Assembly: GCA_947372535.1 (NCBI GenBank) | Contig: CANBUA010000106.1 | Coordinates: 1-14,207 of the forward strand | Length of the DNA stretch: 14,207 bases | Direction of reading: 5' to 3' | DNA from: Burkholderiales bacterium | GTDB lineage: Bacteria; Pseudomonadota; Gammaproteobacteria; Burkholderiales; Burkholderiaceae | Part shown: one piece after another, positions 1 through 6,225 of the stretch | Numbering within the stretch: the stretch's first letter is position 1 | Layout: each line of letters begins with the position of its first letter | Notes under the pieces: model-generated | Told to the model about the DNA's origin: nothing | The model's input: the letters and a program-made list of their open reading frames with translations, nothing else | The model's database searches: none | Translations under genes and position numbers: made by a program

Positions 1-243
1 GACTTCTCGCTGACGGCTGGCGTGTCGCGTGTTCGCAATGCCCTGGGTTCCAGCGCTGATGATGATGCAACCATCGTCGCCATCAAGGGTGTCTACAACC
101 TGTCCAAGCGCACTGCTGTGTACGGCCTGCTGACCACGGTCAGCAACTCAGGTCTTTCCAACCTCACAGTGGCCGGCGCAACCCCTGCGACTGCTGATGC
201 CAACAGCCACGGTATCGCTTTCGGCGTGCGTCACGCTTTCTGA
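1..243 (+). CDS. Gram-negative porin, C-terminal fragment
   Basis: Partial gene: the reading frame is open from the left edge and only the last 80 residues are present. It ends in GVRHAF, the terminal-phenylalanine signature that the BAM machinery recognises on outer-membrane beta-barrels. The stretch GVYNLSKRTAVYGLL is the penultimate-strand motif of Burkholderiales trimeric porins (Omp32-like, porin_4 family), and the same LSKRTA-Y pattern occurs in the second porin of this window. Role by family: passive diffusion of small hydrophilic solutes, often anions, across the outer membrane. The sequence is clearly not a duplicate of the neighbouring porin; the loop before the last strand (Gly/Thr/Ala-rich) differs. 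A hairpin and a strong terminator follow the stop codon, so it ends its transcript. The real start lies outside the window. Confidence 0.9.
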   Translation, partial: DFSLTAGVSRVRNALGSSADDDATIVAIKGVYNLSKRTAVYGLLTTVSNSGLSNLTVAGATPATADANSHGIAFGVRHAF

Positions 244-255
244 TCGGTGTGAGCT

Positions 256-275
256 AACCCTGCGTAAGCAGGGTT
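256..275. other. 8-bp hairpin with GTAA tetraloop downstream of porin
   Basis: AACCCTGC (256-263) and GCAGGGTT (268-275) form a perfect 8-bp stem closed by GTAA, a GNRA-type loop. No U-tract follows directly, so on its own it is not a classical terminator. It sits 12 bases after the porin stop and 10 bases before the strong terminator, where it could protect the mRNA 3' end or assist termination. Confidence 0.5.
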
Positions 276-285
276 CTTCGCATTC

Positions 286-316
286 AAAAATACCGGGCAT
301 TGCCCGGTATTTTTTT
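286..316 (+). terminator. Rho-independent terminator of the upstream porin
   Basis: A perfect 13-bp stem (286-298 paired with 302-314, core TACCGGGC/GCCCGGTA) with a 3-base loop runs into seven T residues (310-316). The matching A-run on the left arm makes it potentially bidirectional, but it is best placed to end the plus-strand porin transcript. Confidence 0.85.
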
Positions 317-342
317 GTCTTCATCACCATGGTGGCAAGAAC

Positions 343-368
343 AAAAAAGCCCCGCCGAAGCGGGGCTT
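343..368 (-). terminator. Rho-independent terminator of the minus-strand porin
   Basis: On the minus strand AAGCCCCGC, loop TTCG, GCGGGGCTT is followed by a U-tract (six A residues on the plus strand, 343-348). The UUCG tetraloop and G+C-rich 9-bp stem are classical. It lies 21 bases beyond the stop codon of the porin gene that ends at 390. Confidence 0.88.
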
Positions 369-389
369 GTCGATGTTCGAATGAGCTGG

Positions 390-1505
390 TCAGAACGCGT
401 GTCGGATGCCAAAGTCGACGCCAGTCACGCTGTCGGTCCCTTTGGTTTTGCCATGTGTCAAATCGGTGTATAACGCCGTGCGTTTGCTCAGCACATGCTC
501 GTAGCCAAGCGAGAGCTTGTTTTGCTTGAAGGTTGCACCGTTGGCCACCGCTGCGCCTTGCGCGGCATAGGTAGCCGCGTTGGCTGGATCAGTCAAGACT
601 TTCCCGGCAAGAAATCCCAGCGTATACGGATTGCCGGTGTCCCAATCAATGTGGGCATAGCCCAGCTTGATCAGATTGGTGCCTACAGGGATGGTGGCCG
701 CCAGAATTACCGAGGTGGGATTGACTTCGCCACCAAAAGGAATCTGCACAGATGAACGCGCATAGCTAAGGCGAGGCTTGATGACGCCGAAGTCATAGGC
801 AATGCCCAGGATGGCGAGGTTATCCGTCTCTTGAGGTCTTACGGCCGATGGGGCCTGATCATAGGCACCTACGACGAACAGCGGCCCACCGTTGTACATG
901 GCGCCGATGCCGTAGCGATTTTTGGCGCCGCTGACCTCAGACAGTCCTGCTGATGCCAGCGCTGTGAAGCCATTCAGTTGAGCCTTGTAGAAGATGGCGT
1001 TGTTGTAGCGGACATCATGACCGCCGATGTTGTAGCCAGCGAATGCATAGGTCGTGCCGCCCACTTCCGCGATACCTTGGTTGATCCAGGGATCTTGAAG
1101 GTATTGGGCATAGAACGTCGGACCATAGTCGCGGCCCAATGTAACTTCACCAAAGGTTTGACTGGTCAATCCCACGATCGACTTGTCCCAGAACAGGTTA
1201 TTGCCTGAGGTATTGGTGGCGCCAGTGTCGGGCAAGAAACGATGCTCCAACTCGAATTTGGCAGAGAGTCCGCCACCGAGGTCCTCAACCCCTTTGAAGC
1301 CAATCCGCGATTTGGTAGCCGGTGCCACATTCAGTTCTTTGTTATTCAAACCTGTGCCGCCCAGCGAACGCACGCCGTCGAGGTCAGCTCTGTTTTGCTT
1401 GACCAGCCCCAAGTCAATGATCCCGTAAATGGTCAAAGAAGATTCGGCCATGGCCGCGCCAGAGAAGGCGCCCACTGCAGCCAGAGCGATCAACGATTTT
1501 TTCAT
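390..1505 (-). CDS. Outer-membrane porin (Omp32-like, porin_4 family)
   Basis: Complete 371-residue general porin. Residues 1-20 form a Sec signal peptide (MKKSLIALAAV..., AMA before the predicted cut), leaving a mature chain of about 351 residues beginning ESSLTIYG, the conserved first strand of Burkholderiales porins. Family landmarks follow: SRIGFKGVEDLGGGLSAKFELE near residues 66-88, a GLTSQTFGEVTLGRDYGP segment leading to the constriction loop, LSKRTALY near the end, and a final GIRHAF with terminal Phe. By family it forms a trimeric 16-stranded barrel for passive, usually anion-favouring diffusion; the substrate cannot be told from sequence. The start is supported by GGAG 6-9 bases upstream and by the signal peptide. 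It has its own terminator (343-368). A leader hairpin lies 60-78 bases upstream of the start. Convergent with the other porin. Confidence 0.93.
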   Translation of the reverse strand: MKKSLIALAAVGAFSGAAMAESSLTIYGIIDLGLVKQNRADLDGVRSLGGTGLNNKELNVAPATKSRIGFKGVEDLGGGLSAKFELEHRFLPDTGATNTSGNNLFWDKSIVGLTSQTFGEVTLGRDYGPTFYAQYLQDPWINQGIAEVGGTTYAFAGYNIGGHDVRYNNAIFYKAQLNGFTALASAGLSEVSGAKNRYGIGAMYNGGPLFVVGAYDQAPSAVRPQETDNLAILGIAYDFGVIKPRLSYARSSVQIPFGGEVNPTSVILAATIPVGTNLIKLGYAHIDWDTGNPYTLGFLAGKVLTDPANAATYAAQGAAVANGATFKQNKLSLGYEHVLSKRTALYTDLTHGKTKGTDSVTGVDFGIRHAF

Positions 1506-1564
1506 GGAGGTCTCCAGAGTTGAACAGGTGGGGAGGGCGCATCCTGCTCAGGGGCCCTCTCCCG

Positions 1565-1583
1565 AACTCTTTCGTAAAGAGTT
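1565..1583. other. Inverted repeat in the porin leader/upstream region
   Basis: AACTCTTT (1565-1572) and AAAGAGTT (1576-1583) are a perfect 8-bp inverted repeat with a 3-base spacer, 60-78 bases before the minus-strand porin start. The 209-bp region between the porin start and the lysA stop otherwise shows G/C homopolymer runs (for example seven G at 1604-1610 on the plus strand) and no convincing -35/-10 pair. The repeat could be an mRNA leader hairpin or a protein-binding site. Confidence 0.45.
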
Positions 1584-1662
1584 GCAGTGATTCCACCAGA
1601 ATCGGGGGGGTGTGGGGGCGCCGATTACCCGGAATTCGGCTTGAATGTTGCCTATGAACAAC

Positions 1663-1696
1663 GAAGCCCCGGTGATTCGTCATCAGCCGAGGCTTC
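1663..1696 (-). terminator. Probable terminator of lptM-lysA
   Basis: On the minus strand GAAGCCTCGG pairs with CCGGGGCTTC (one G-U pair), and an inner TGAT/ATCA extends the stem. The 3' side reads TTGTTC rather than a pure U-tract, so termination may be imperfect. It begins 18 bases after the lysA stop codon. Confidence 0.5.
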
Positions 1697-1714
1697 AAAA
1701 GGGTGGGCGGACGC

Positions 1715-2995
1715 TCAAACTTTCGTTTGAATCAGGTGTTCTCCGGCCAACAAATCCTGGACCTGCTCACGCGTTTTGATGAGCGTCACCTCACCGTTGT
1801 CCACCATCAGTTCAGCAGCCCGTCCCCGTGTGTTGTAGTTGCTGGCCATGGTCATGCCGTAAGCCCCGGCGGACAGGACTGCCAACACGTCGGATGCTTC
1901 CACGGCCAGCGTCCGATCACGCCCCAGCCAGTCACCTGACTCGCACACCGGCCCGACCACATCCCAGATCTGTGTGGGTGAATCCGACCTCTGTTGGGTG
2001 TTGACAATGCCCATGTAAGCCTCATACAAAGCCGGGCGCATCAGGTCGTTCATGCCGGCATCGACCACGCAGAAGTTCTTCTGTTCGCCAGGCTTGAGGT
2101 ACAGCACCTCGGTCAACAGCACACCGCTGTTGCCGACCAGCGAGCGACCTGGCTCGAACATCACTTCGCGATGCCCATGGCCACGCGCATCGATCTTGGC
2201 CAGCAGTTGGGCAATCAAGGCATCCGCCGAGGGCGGTGTTTCGTCGGTGTAGGTGATGCCCAGGCCGCCACCCAGATCCAGGTGATGGATGGCGATGCCC
2301 TTGGCCTCGATGGCCTCGACCAGGTCCAGCACGCGGTCCAGCGCATCCAGGTAGGGCGCCATGTCTGTGATCTGCGAACCGATGTGGCAGTCGATGCCCA
2401 CGACTTCGATGCCAGGCAGGCTGGCGGCGCGTTCGTAGGTGCTGACCGCGACCTCGTGCGCAATGCCGAACTTGTTGCCCTTCAGGCCCGTTGAGATGTA
2501 GGGGTGTGTGCCCGCATCCACATCTGGATTGACACGCAGGCTGACGCGGGCAGTCTTGTGAAGGCTCGCCGCCACTTGCGACAGCACTTCCAGTTCGGCC
2601 GTGCTTTCGACGTTGAAGCATTTCACGCCGATTTCGATGGCGTGCTTCATCTCGGCCCGGGTCTTGCCCACGCCAGAGAACACCACCTTGGATGGGTCGC
2701 CGCCGGCGGCCAGCACGCGGGCTAGTTCACCGTTTGAAACAATGTCAAAGCCACAACCTGCCTGGGCGAAGGTCTGCAGCACGGCCAAGTTGGAGTTGGC
2801 CTTGACGGCATAACACACGAGGTGCTGGCGCCCTTGCAAGGCACGCTGGTAGGGCGCCAGTGCCGCGAGCATGCTCTGGCGGGCATAGACATACAGTGGC
2901 GTGCCGTATTCCTGCGCCAGTTGGCTCAGGCATGCCCCATCCAGAGTCAGTTCGTTGTCGCTGTAGGCCAGAAATGGCGCGCCTGGAAGGGTCAT
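1715..2995 (-). CDS. lysA: Diaminopimelate decarboxylase
   Basis: 426-residue PLP enzyme (fold III, alanine-racemase-like) that decarboxylates meso-diaminopimelate to L-lysine, the last step of lysine biosynthesis, in the cytoplasm. Visible motifs: PLP lysine K65 in YAVKANSN; HIGSQI at 204-209; glycine loop GGGLGI at 242-247; EPGRS at 281-285 (phosphate and substrate binding); CESGD at 351-355, whose Cys acts from the partner subunit of the dimer; and AGAYGMTMASNYN near 376-388. The frame stays open upstream for 37 more codons, but that stretch is the lptM gene read in another frame, and the ATG at 2995 gives the usual family N-terminus. This ATG overlaps the lptM stop as ATGA, so lysA is probably translationally coupled to lptM; no strong Shine-Dalgarno is visible. 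Length is typical. Confidence 0.97.
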   Translation of the reverse strand: MTLPGAPFLAYSDNELTLDGACLSQLAQEYGTPLYVYARQSMLAALAPYQRALQGRQHLVCYAVKANSNLAVLQTFAQAGCGFDIVSNGELARVLAAGGDPSKVVFSGVGKTRAEMKHAIEIGVKCFNVESTAELEVLSQVAASLHKTARVSLRVNPDVDAGTHPYISTGLKGNKFGIAHEVAVSTYERAASLPGIEVVGIDCHIGSQITDMAPYLDALDRVLDLVEAIEAKGIAIHHLDLGGGLGITYTDETPPSADALIAQLLAKIDARGHGHREVMFEPGRSLVGNSGVLLTEVLYLKPGEQKNFCVVDAGMNDLMRPALYEAYMGIVNTQQRSDSPTQIWDVVGPVCESGDWLGRDRTLAVEASDVLAVLSAGAYGMTMASNYNTRGRAAELMVDNGEVTLIKTREQVQDLLAGEHLIQTKV

Positions 2996-3156
2996 GGTTG
3001 GGTCCGTGGGATGGAGAGAGGAGCAGATGCCGTCATGGCGGTGGGCGTGGCGGTCTGGGCCGCATTGGTGCTTCCCGGCAGAACCAGTGGTCCCTTTTGT
3101 CCACAAGCACTCAGGCCAAGGGCCAGGATGACTACAATTTTTGGATGGCTGATCAT
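2992..3156 (-). CDS. lptM: LPS translocon maturation lipoprotein LptM (YifL-like)
   Basis: Small 54-residue gene. Residues 1-17 form a lipoprotein signal peptide (MISHPKIVVILALGLSA) with lipobox LSAC and lipidated Cys18. The mature start CGQKGPLVLP is the hallmark of the LptM/YifL family, in which Cys is followed by a short G-K/R-G-PL motif; the rest is a low-complexity Ala/Thr/Pro tail. In E. coli LptM binds the LptD-LptE translocon and assists its oxidative maturation; the same role here is inferred by homology. The stop overlaps the lysA start (ATGA), an arrangement common in proteobacteria (lptM-lysA next to cyaY). Oddity: no Shine-Dalgarno precedes the ATG, and an in-frame TAA lies 12 bases upstream, so the start cannot be much earlier. 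Confidence 0.92.
   Translation of the reverse strand: MISHPKIVVILALGLSACGQKGPLVLPGSTNAAQTATPTAMTASAPLSIPRTQP
3133..3138 (+). promoter_or_regulatory. Candidate -10 element for cyaY
   Basis: TACAAT (5 of 6 to TATAAT) lies 41 bases before the cyaY start, inside the lptM coding region on the opposite strand. No good -35 hexamer is found 16-18 bases upstream. With only 23 bp between the divergent starts, a cyaY promoter must overlap lptM, so this is the best visible candidate. Confidence 0.3.
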
Positions 3157-3162
3157 GCCGAG

Positions 3163-3168
3163 ATTTTA
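3163..3168 (-). promoter_or_regulatory. Candidate -10 element for lptM-lysA
   Basis: The minus strand reads TAAAAT (5 of 6 to TATAAT). Transcription would begin about at the lptM ATG, giving a leaderless or near-leaderless mRNA, which would fit the missing Shine-Dalgarno. The best upstream TTGAAC (3189-3194) is 20 bases away, longer than ideal, so this is weak. Confidence 0.3.
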
Positions 3169-3179
3169 AGGATGCACTG

Positions 3180-3533
3180 ATGTCTGACGTTCAAACACCT
3201 TCCGGCTGGCCCGATGCGATGTATCGCGAGGCGGCCCATGCGGCATTGTCGCGTGTTGAAGAGCAGGTGGACCAATGGCTGGATGCGGACCTCATCGACA
3301 TCGACAGCGCGCGTTCTGGCGGCATGCTGACCCTGGTGCTGCCTGATCGCAGTCAGTTGATCATCAACATGCAGCCACCTTTGCACGAGCTGTGGCTGGC
3401 CGCGCGCAGCGGGGGCTTTCATTTCAAGTTCGCTGGTGATGCTGGTTGGCGTGACACCAAAGATGGCCGTGACTTCTTCGACGCCTTGTCGCAATGCGCG
3501 ACCGAACAGGCCGGCCAGCCCCTGGCTTTTTAA
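3180..3533 (+). CDS. cyaY: Frataxin-like iron-binding protein CyaY
   Basis: 117-residue cytoplasmic protein of the frataxin family, which binds iron and modulates the IscS/IscU iron-sulfur assembly machine. The N-terminal helix is acidic (E17, E27, E28, D31, D35, D37, then D40 and D42), forming the usual iron- and IscS-binding ridge. Beta strands follow: GGMLTLVLPDRSQLIIN, then the conserved QPPLHELWLAARSGGFHF with W72, and the C-terminal helix (RDFFDALSQCA). Length fits bacterial CyaY (about 105-120). The ATG at 3180 is preceded by AAGGA with a 7-base spacer. Divergent from lptM-lysA and convergent with mrcA, the usual neighbour set in Burkholderiales. No oddities seen. Confidence 0.95.
   Translation: MSDVQTPSGWPDAMYREAAHAALSRVEEQVDQWLDADLIDIDSARSGGMLTLVLPDRSQLIINMQPPLHELWLAARSGGFHFKFAGDAGWRDTKDGRDFFDALSQCATEQAGQPLAF
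3514..3531 (+). terminator. Possible terminator overlapping the cyaY 3' end
   Basis: GCCAG (3514-3518), loop CCC, CTGGC (3522-3526), then TTTTT (3527-3531). The stem is short (5 bp, 6 with a G-U pair) but G+C-rich and directly followed by a U-tract. It lies within the last codons of cyaY; only 31 bp separate cyaY from the convergent mrcA stop, leaving little other room. Confidence 0.4.
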
Positions 3534-3564
3534 GCCTGGCCTATCCGACCGAACCGCGTTTAAC

Positions 3565-5964
3565 TCAAGGTGCCGTTGACTTGCCGCCGAACAGGTCAAG
3601 GATGCTGCGTTTTTCCGCCTCGTCCGAGGCATCAGGGGCAACCGCTTCCGCGGGATCCGGTGTCAGTTCTCTCACGCCGGTGCCTGGTGTGAATTCCTCG
3701 TAATACCACTCGCCACCGACATTGACGACGCCTTCAGGCACGGCAGGCTCTTCGATCGGCGTACCCTTGATGGCGGTGCGCATGAAATCGATCCACACCG
3801 GCAAAGCCAATCCGCCGCCGGTTTCCTTGTCGCCCAGCTTGCGCGGCTGGTCATGGCCGATCCACACCACAGCCACCACTCGTTGCGTGTAGCCGGCGAA
3901 CCAGGCATCCATGGAGTCATTGGTCGTGCCCGTCTTGCCATAAAGGTCGGGGCGCCCCAACTGAGCTTGCGCCTTGGCGGCCGTGCCCGAGCGGGTCACC
4001 TCCTGCAGCAAGCTGGACATCATGAAGGCATTGCGCGCATCGATGACCCGCATGGATTCATTGAGAGCCGGCGGGCGGTTCTTGGCCAGGATGGCGCCAC
4101 GGGCATCCGTCACCCGTGTCACGAGCATGGGGTTGAGGCGGTAGCCCCCGTTGGCGAACACGCCGTAGGCATCGGCCATCTGCATGGGTGTGACCGAGCC
4201 CGCGCCCAAGGCCATGGTCAAGTAGGCCGGGTGTTTGTCGGCCTCAAAACCGAAATGGGTGATCCAGCCTTGGGCGTATTTGGCCCCGATGGACTTGAGC
4301 ACCCGGATGGAGATCATGTTCTTGGACTTGGCCAGCCCCCGGCGCAGGGTCATGGGGCCTTCGAACTTGCCATCGTAGTTCTTGGGCTCCCAAGGTTGCC
4401 CCCCCGTGGTGCCAGCATCGAAAAACAGTGGCGCATCGTTCACCATCGTGGAGGGGGTGAACCCCTTCTCCAGCGCCGCTGAATAGATGAAAGGCTTGAA
4501 GCTCGAGCCCGGCTGGCGCCAGGCTTGGGTCACGTGGTTGAACTTGTTGCGATCAAAGTCGAAACCTCCCGCCATGGCCTTGACCGAGCCCGTCCTGGGG
4601 TCCAGCGCCACCAAAGCGCCCTCGACTTCAGGCAACTGCGTGACCTGCCATTGGCCTTGCGTGTTTTGCACCACGCGCACCACCGCGCCGCGCCGGATTT
4701 GCTGCTTGGGCAGCGCTTTTTCCGACAAAGCGGTGGACAGGCCTTTGAGGCCATCCGGGCCAATCTCGATGGTCTCGCCCGATTGAATCAGCACGGTCAC
4801 GCGCTTGGGGTCGGCGGACAGCACCACCGAGGCGTGGATGTTGTCGCTGTCCGGGTGCTCTTCGAGCGCTTCCGCCACACGCACATCCAGCTGCTTCGGG
4901 TCGCCAGGCAGGTCAACGTAGGCTTCAGGGCCGCGCCAGGACTGGCGGCGGTCGAAATCCAGCAGGCCCTTGCGGAGCGACCGGGTGGCGGCAATCTGAT
5001 CGCTCATTTTCACCGTGGTGTAGACGTTGAGGCCGCGTGTGTAGGCCTCTACGCCGTATTGTTCATACATCAGCCCACGGGCCGCCTCCGCCACGTATTC
5101 GCCTTCGCGCGAGACAGGTGTCTTGCCGCGGTAGATCAATTTGGCAGCTTTGGCCTCATCGTGTTGGGCGACCGTGATGAAGCCGTTTTCCAGCATGCGA
5201 TCCAGGATGTACTGCTGCCGAATGGTGGCCCGCTTGAGGTTGCGCAGCGGGTTGTAGGCCGACGGTGCTTTGGGCAAGCCGGCCAGCATGGCGGCCTCGG
5301 CCAGGTTGATGTCTTGCAGGGGCTTGCCGAAGTATGTCTCGCAGGCGGCCGCAAAACCGTAAGCGCGCTGTCCCAGGTAGATCTGATTCATGTACAGCTC
5401 GAGGATCTGGTTCTTGCTGAGCAAGCCTTCGATCTTCAACGCAAGGAGGATTTCGTAGATCTTGCGGGAAAAAGTCTTCTCGGTTGACAGGTAGAAGTTG
5501 CGTGCTACCTGCATCGTGATGGTCGAAGCGCCCTGACTGCGGGCTTCACCGAAATTGGCCAATCCGGCGCGCAGCACACCGATGTAGTCGACCCCGCCGT
5601 GACGATAAAAACGTGAGTCCTCAATGGCCAGAACGGCTTCCTTCATCACCTTGGGGATGTGGCCAATCGGCTGGAAATTGCGTTTTTCTTCGCCAAACTC
5701 GCCAATCAGCACGTCGTCGGCGGAGTACACGCGCAAAGGCATCTTGGGCCGGTAGTCCATGATCCCCGTCAGGGATGGCAGGTTGGGATAAATGACCGCC
5801 AGGCCGATGGCCCCCAGCATGGCCAGAGACAAGGCCCCAGCGACGGCCAATCCGCCCAGCCAGAGGGCGGGTTTGATCACCCATTGGACCCACCATGTTT
5901 GTGGCAGGCGGGCGCCCGAGCCGGAAGATGGGCGATTGGCAGGGGCAGGATTAGGGGCGCTCAT
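3565..5964 (-). CDS. mrcA: Bifunctional penicillin-binding protein 1A (class A PBP)
   Basis: 799-residue inner-membrane peptidoglycan synthase that polymerises lipid II (GT51 glycosyltransferase) and cross-links the strands (transpeptidase). A short Pro/Ser-rich cytoplasmic tail is followed by one membrane segment near residues 34-58. GT51 motifs: EDSRFYRHGG from E115 (catalytic Glu), GASTITMQ at 145-152, RKIYE near 167, and QILELYMNQIYLG near 186. An OB-like insert region spans about 335-435. Transpeptidase motifs: SSFK with nucleophile S487, SKN at S547, and KTG at 677-679. The frame extends 25 codons further upstream, but a TATAAT lies inside that extension and would start the mRNA after it, so ATG 5964 (MSAPNPAPA) is preferred. 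Divergence from pilMNOPQ is the classical proteobacterial arrangement. Confidence 0.96.
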   Translation of the reverse strand: MSAPNPAPANRPSSGSGARLPQTWWVQWVIKPALWLGGLAVAGALSLAMLGAIGLAVIYPNLPSLTGIMDYRPKMPLRVYSADDVLIGEFGEEKRNFQPIGHIPKVMKEAVLAIEDSRFYRHGGVDYIGVLRAGLANFGEARSQGASTITMQVARNFYLSTEKTFSRKIYEILLALKIEGLLSKNQILELYMNQIYLGQRAYGFAAACETYFGKPLQDINLAEAAMLAGLPKAPSAYNPLRNLKRATIRQQYILDRMLENGFITVAQHDEAKAAKLIYRGKTPVSREGEYVAEAARGLMYEQYGVEAYTRGLNVYTTVKMSDQIAATRSLRKGLLDFDRRQSWRGPEAYVDLPGDPKQLDVRVAEALEEHPDSDNIHASVVLSADPKRVTVLIQSGETIEIGPDGLKGLSTALSEKALPKQQIRRGAVVRVVQNTQGQWQVTQLPEVEGALVALDPRTGSVKAMAGGFDFDRNKFNHVTQAWRQPGSSFKPFIYSAALEKGFTPSTMVNDAPLFFDAGTTGGQPWEPKNYDGKFEGPMTLRRGLAKSKNMISIRVLKSIGAKYAQGWITHFGFEADKHPAYLTMALGAGSVTPMQMADAYGVFANGGYRLNPMLVTRVTDARGAILAKNRPPALNESMRVIDARNAFMMSSLLQEVTRSGTAAKAQAQLGRPDLYGKTGTTNDSMDAWFAGYTQRVVAVVWIGHDQPRKLGDKETGGGLALPVWIDFMRTAIKGTPIEEPAVPEGVVNVGGEWYYEEFTPGTGVRELTPDPAEAVAPDASDEAEKRSILDLFGGKSTAP

Positions 5965-5991
5965 CAACAAGGTCCAGACGGGAAGTGGGAG

Positions 5992-5997
5992 ATTATA
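5992..5997 (-). promoter_or_regulatory. -10 element of the mrcA promoter
   Basis: The minus strand reads a perfect TATAAT. Transcription would start near 5985, giving a leader of about 20 bases before ATG 5964 and ruling out the upstream in-frame start at 6039. No clear -35 hexamer lies at 16-18 bases. Confidence 0.45.
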
Positions 5998-6066
5998 GGA
6001 AGGCCTGGGCACCTCCGATCGAACGAGCAACGCCCGCAACGCCTGAAAAACAAGTCCTTGCAGGCC

Positions 6067-6088
6067 CAGTTACAACGGCTTGCAACTG
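6067..6088. other. 22-bp dyad between mrcA and pilM
   Basis: CAGTT-A-CAA, spacer CGGC, TTG-C-AACTG: eight paired positions per arm with a single mismatch. It lies in the 261-bp divergent region, about 70 bases upstream of the mrcA -10 and about 140 bases before the pilM start, where an operator or a weak hairpin is possible. The rest of this region holds only the candidate promoters listed. Confidence 0.4.
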
Positions 6089-6160
6089 CCTTGAAATCGT
6101 CACTGGCGTACAACGACTAGGTGAAAAGCCGGGCTACATTCCGTTTCATCGACAAAAGCT

Positions 6161-6189
6161 TTGCTGATAGCATTGAAGTGATTTATTAA
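6161..6189 (+). promoter_or_regulatory. Candidate sigma-70 promoter of the pil operon
   Basis: TTGCTG (6161-6166), a 17-base spacer, then TATTAA (6184-6189), in an A+T-rich patch 37-65 bases before the pilM start. The matches to consensus are partial (3 of 6 and 4 of 6). No convincing sigma-54 GG-N10-GC site was seen. Confidence 0.3.
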
Positions 6190-6215
6190 CTTTCCAGCGC
6201 TCCATGTGGGTGCGT

Positions 6216-6220
6216 GGAGG
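6216..6220 (+). promoter_or_regulatory. Ribosome binding site that decides the pilM start
   Basis: GGAGG lies five bases before GTG 6226. The alternative in-frame GTG at 6214 overlaps this site and has no Shine-Dalgarno of its own at a usable distance, so GTG 6226 is preferred. Confidence 0.75.
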
Positions 6221-6225
6221 ACTTT

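Noticed and set aside
2996..3106. N-terminal extension of lysA by 37 codons
   Set aside because: This stretch is the lptM gene read in another frame; family alignment and the ATGA overlap favour the ATG at 2995.
4525..5487. A 320-codon open frame on the plus strand
   Set aside because: It lies entirely antisense to mrcA, whose catalytic motifs are all intact; the translation is rich in Gly, His, Gln and Arg, typical of a high-G+C shadow frame, and has no recognisable domain.
5965..6039. N-terminal extension of mrcA by 25 codons
   Set aside because: It contains a TATAAT promoter element and gives an atypical N-terminus; the later ATG fits class A PBPs.
6214..6225. Earlier GTG start for pilM
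   Set aside because: The Shine-Dalgarno GGAGG lies inside this extension and is well spaced for GTG 6226.
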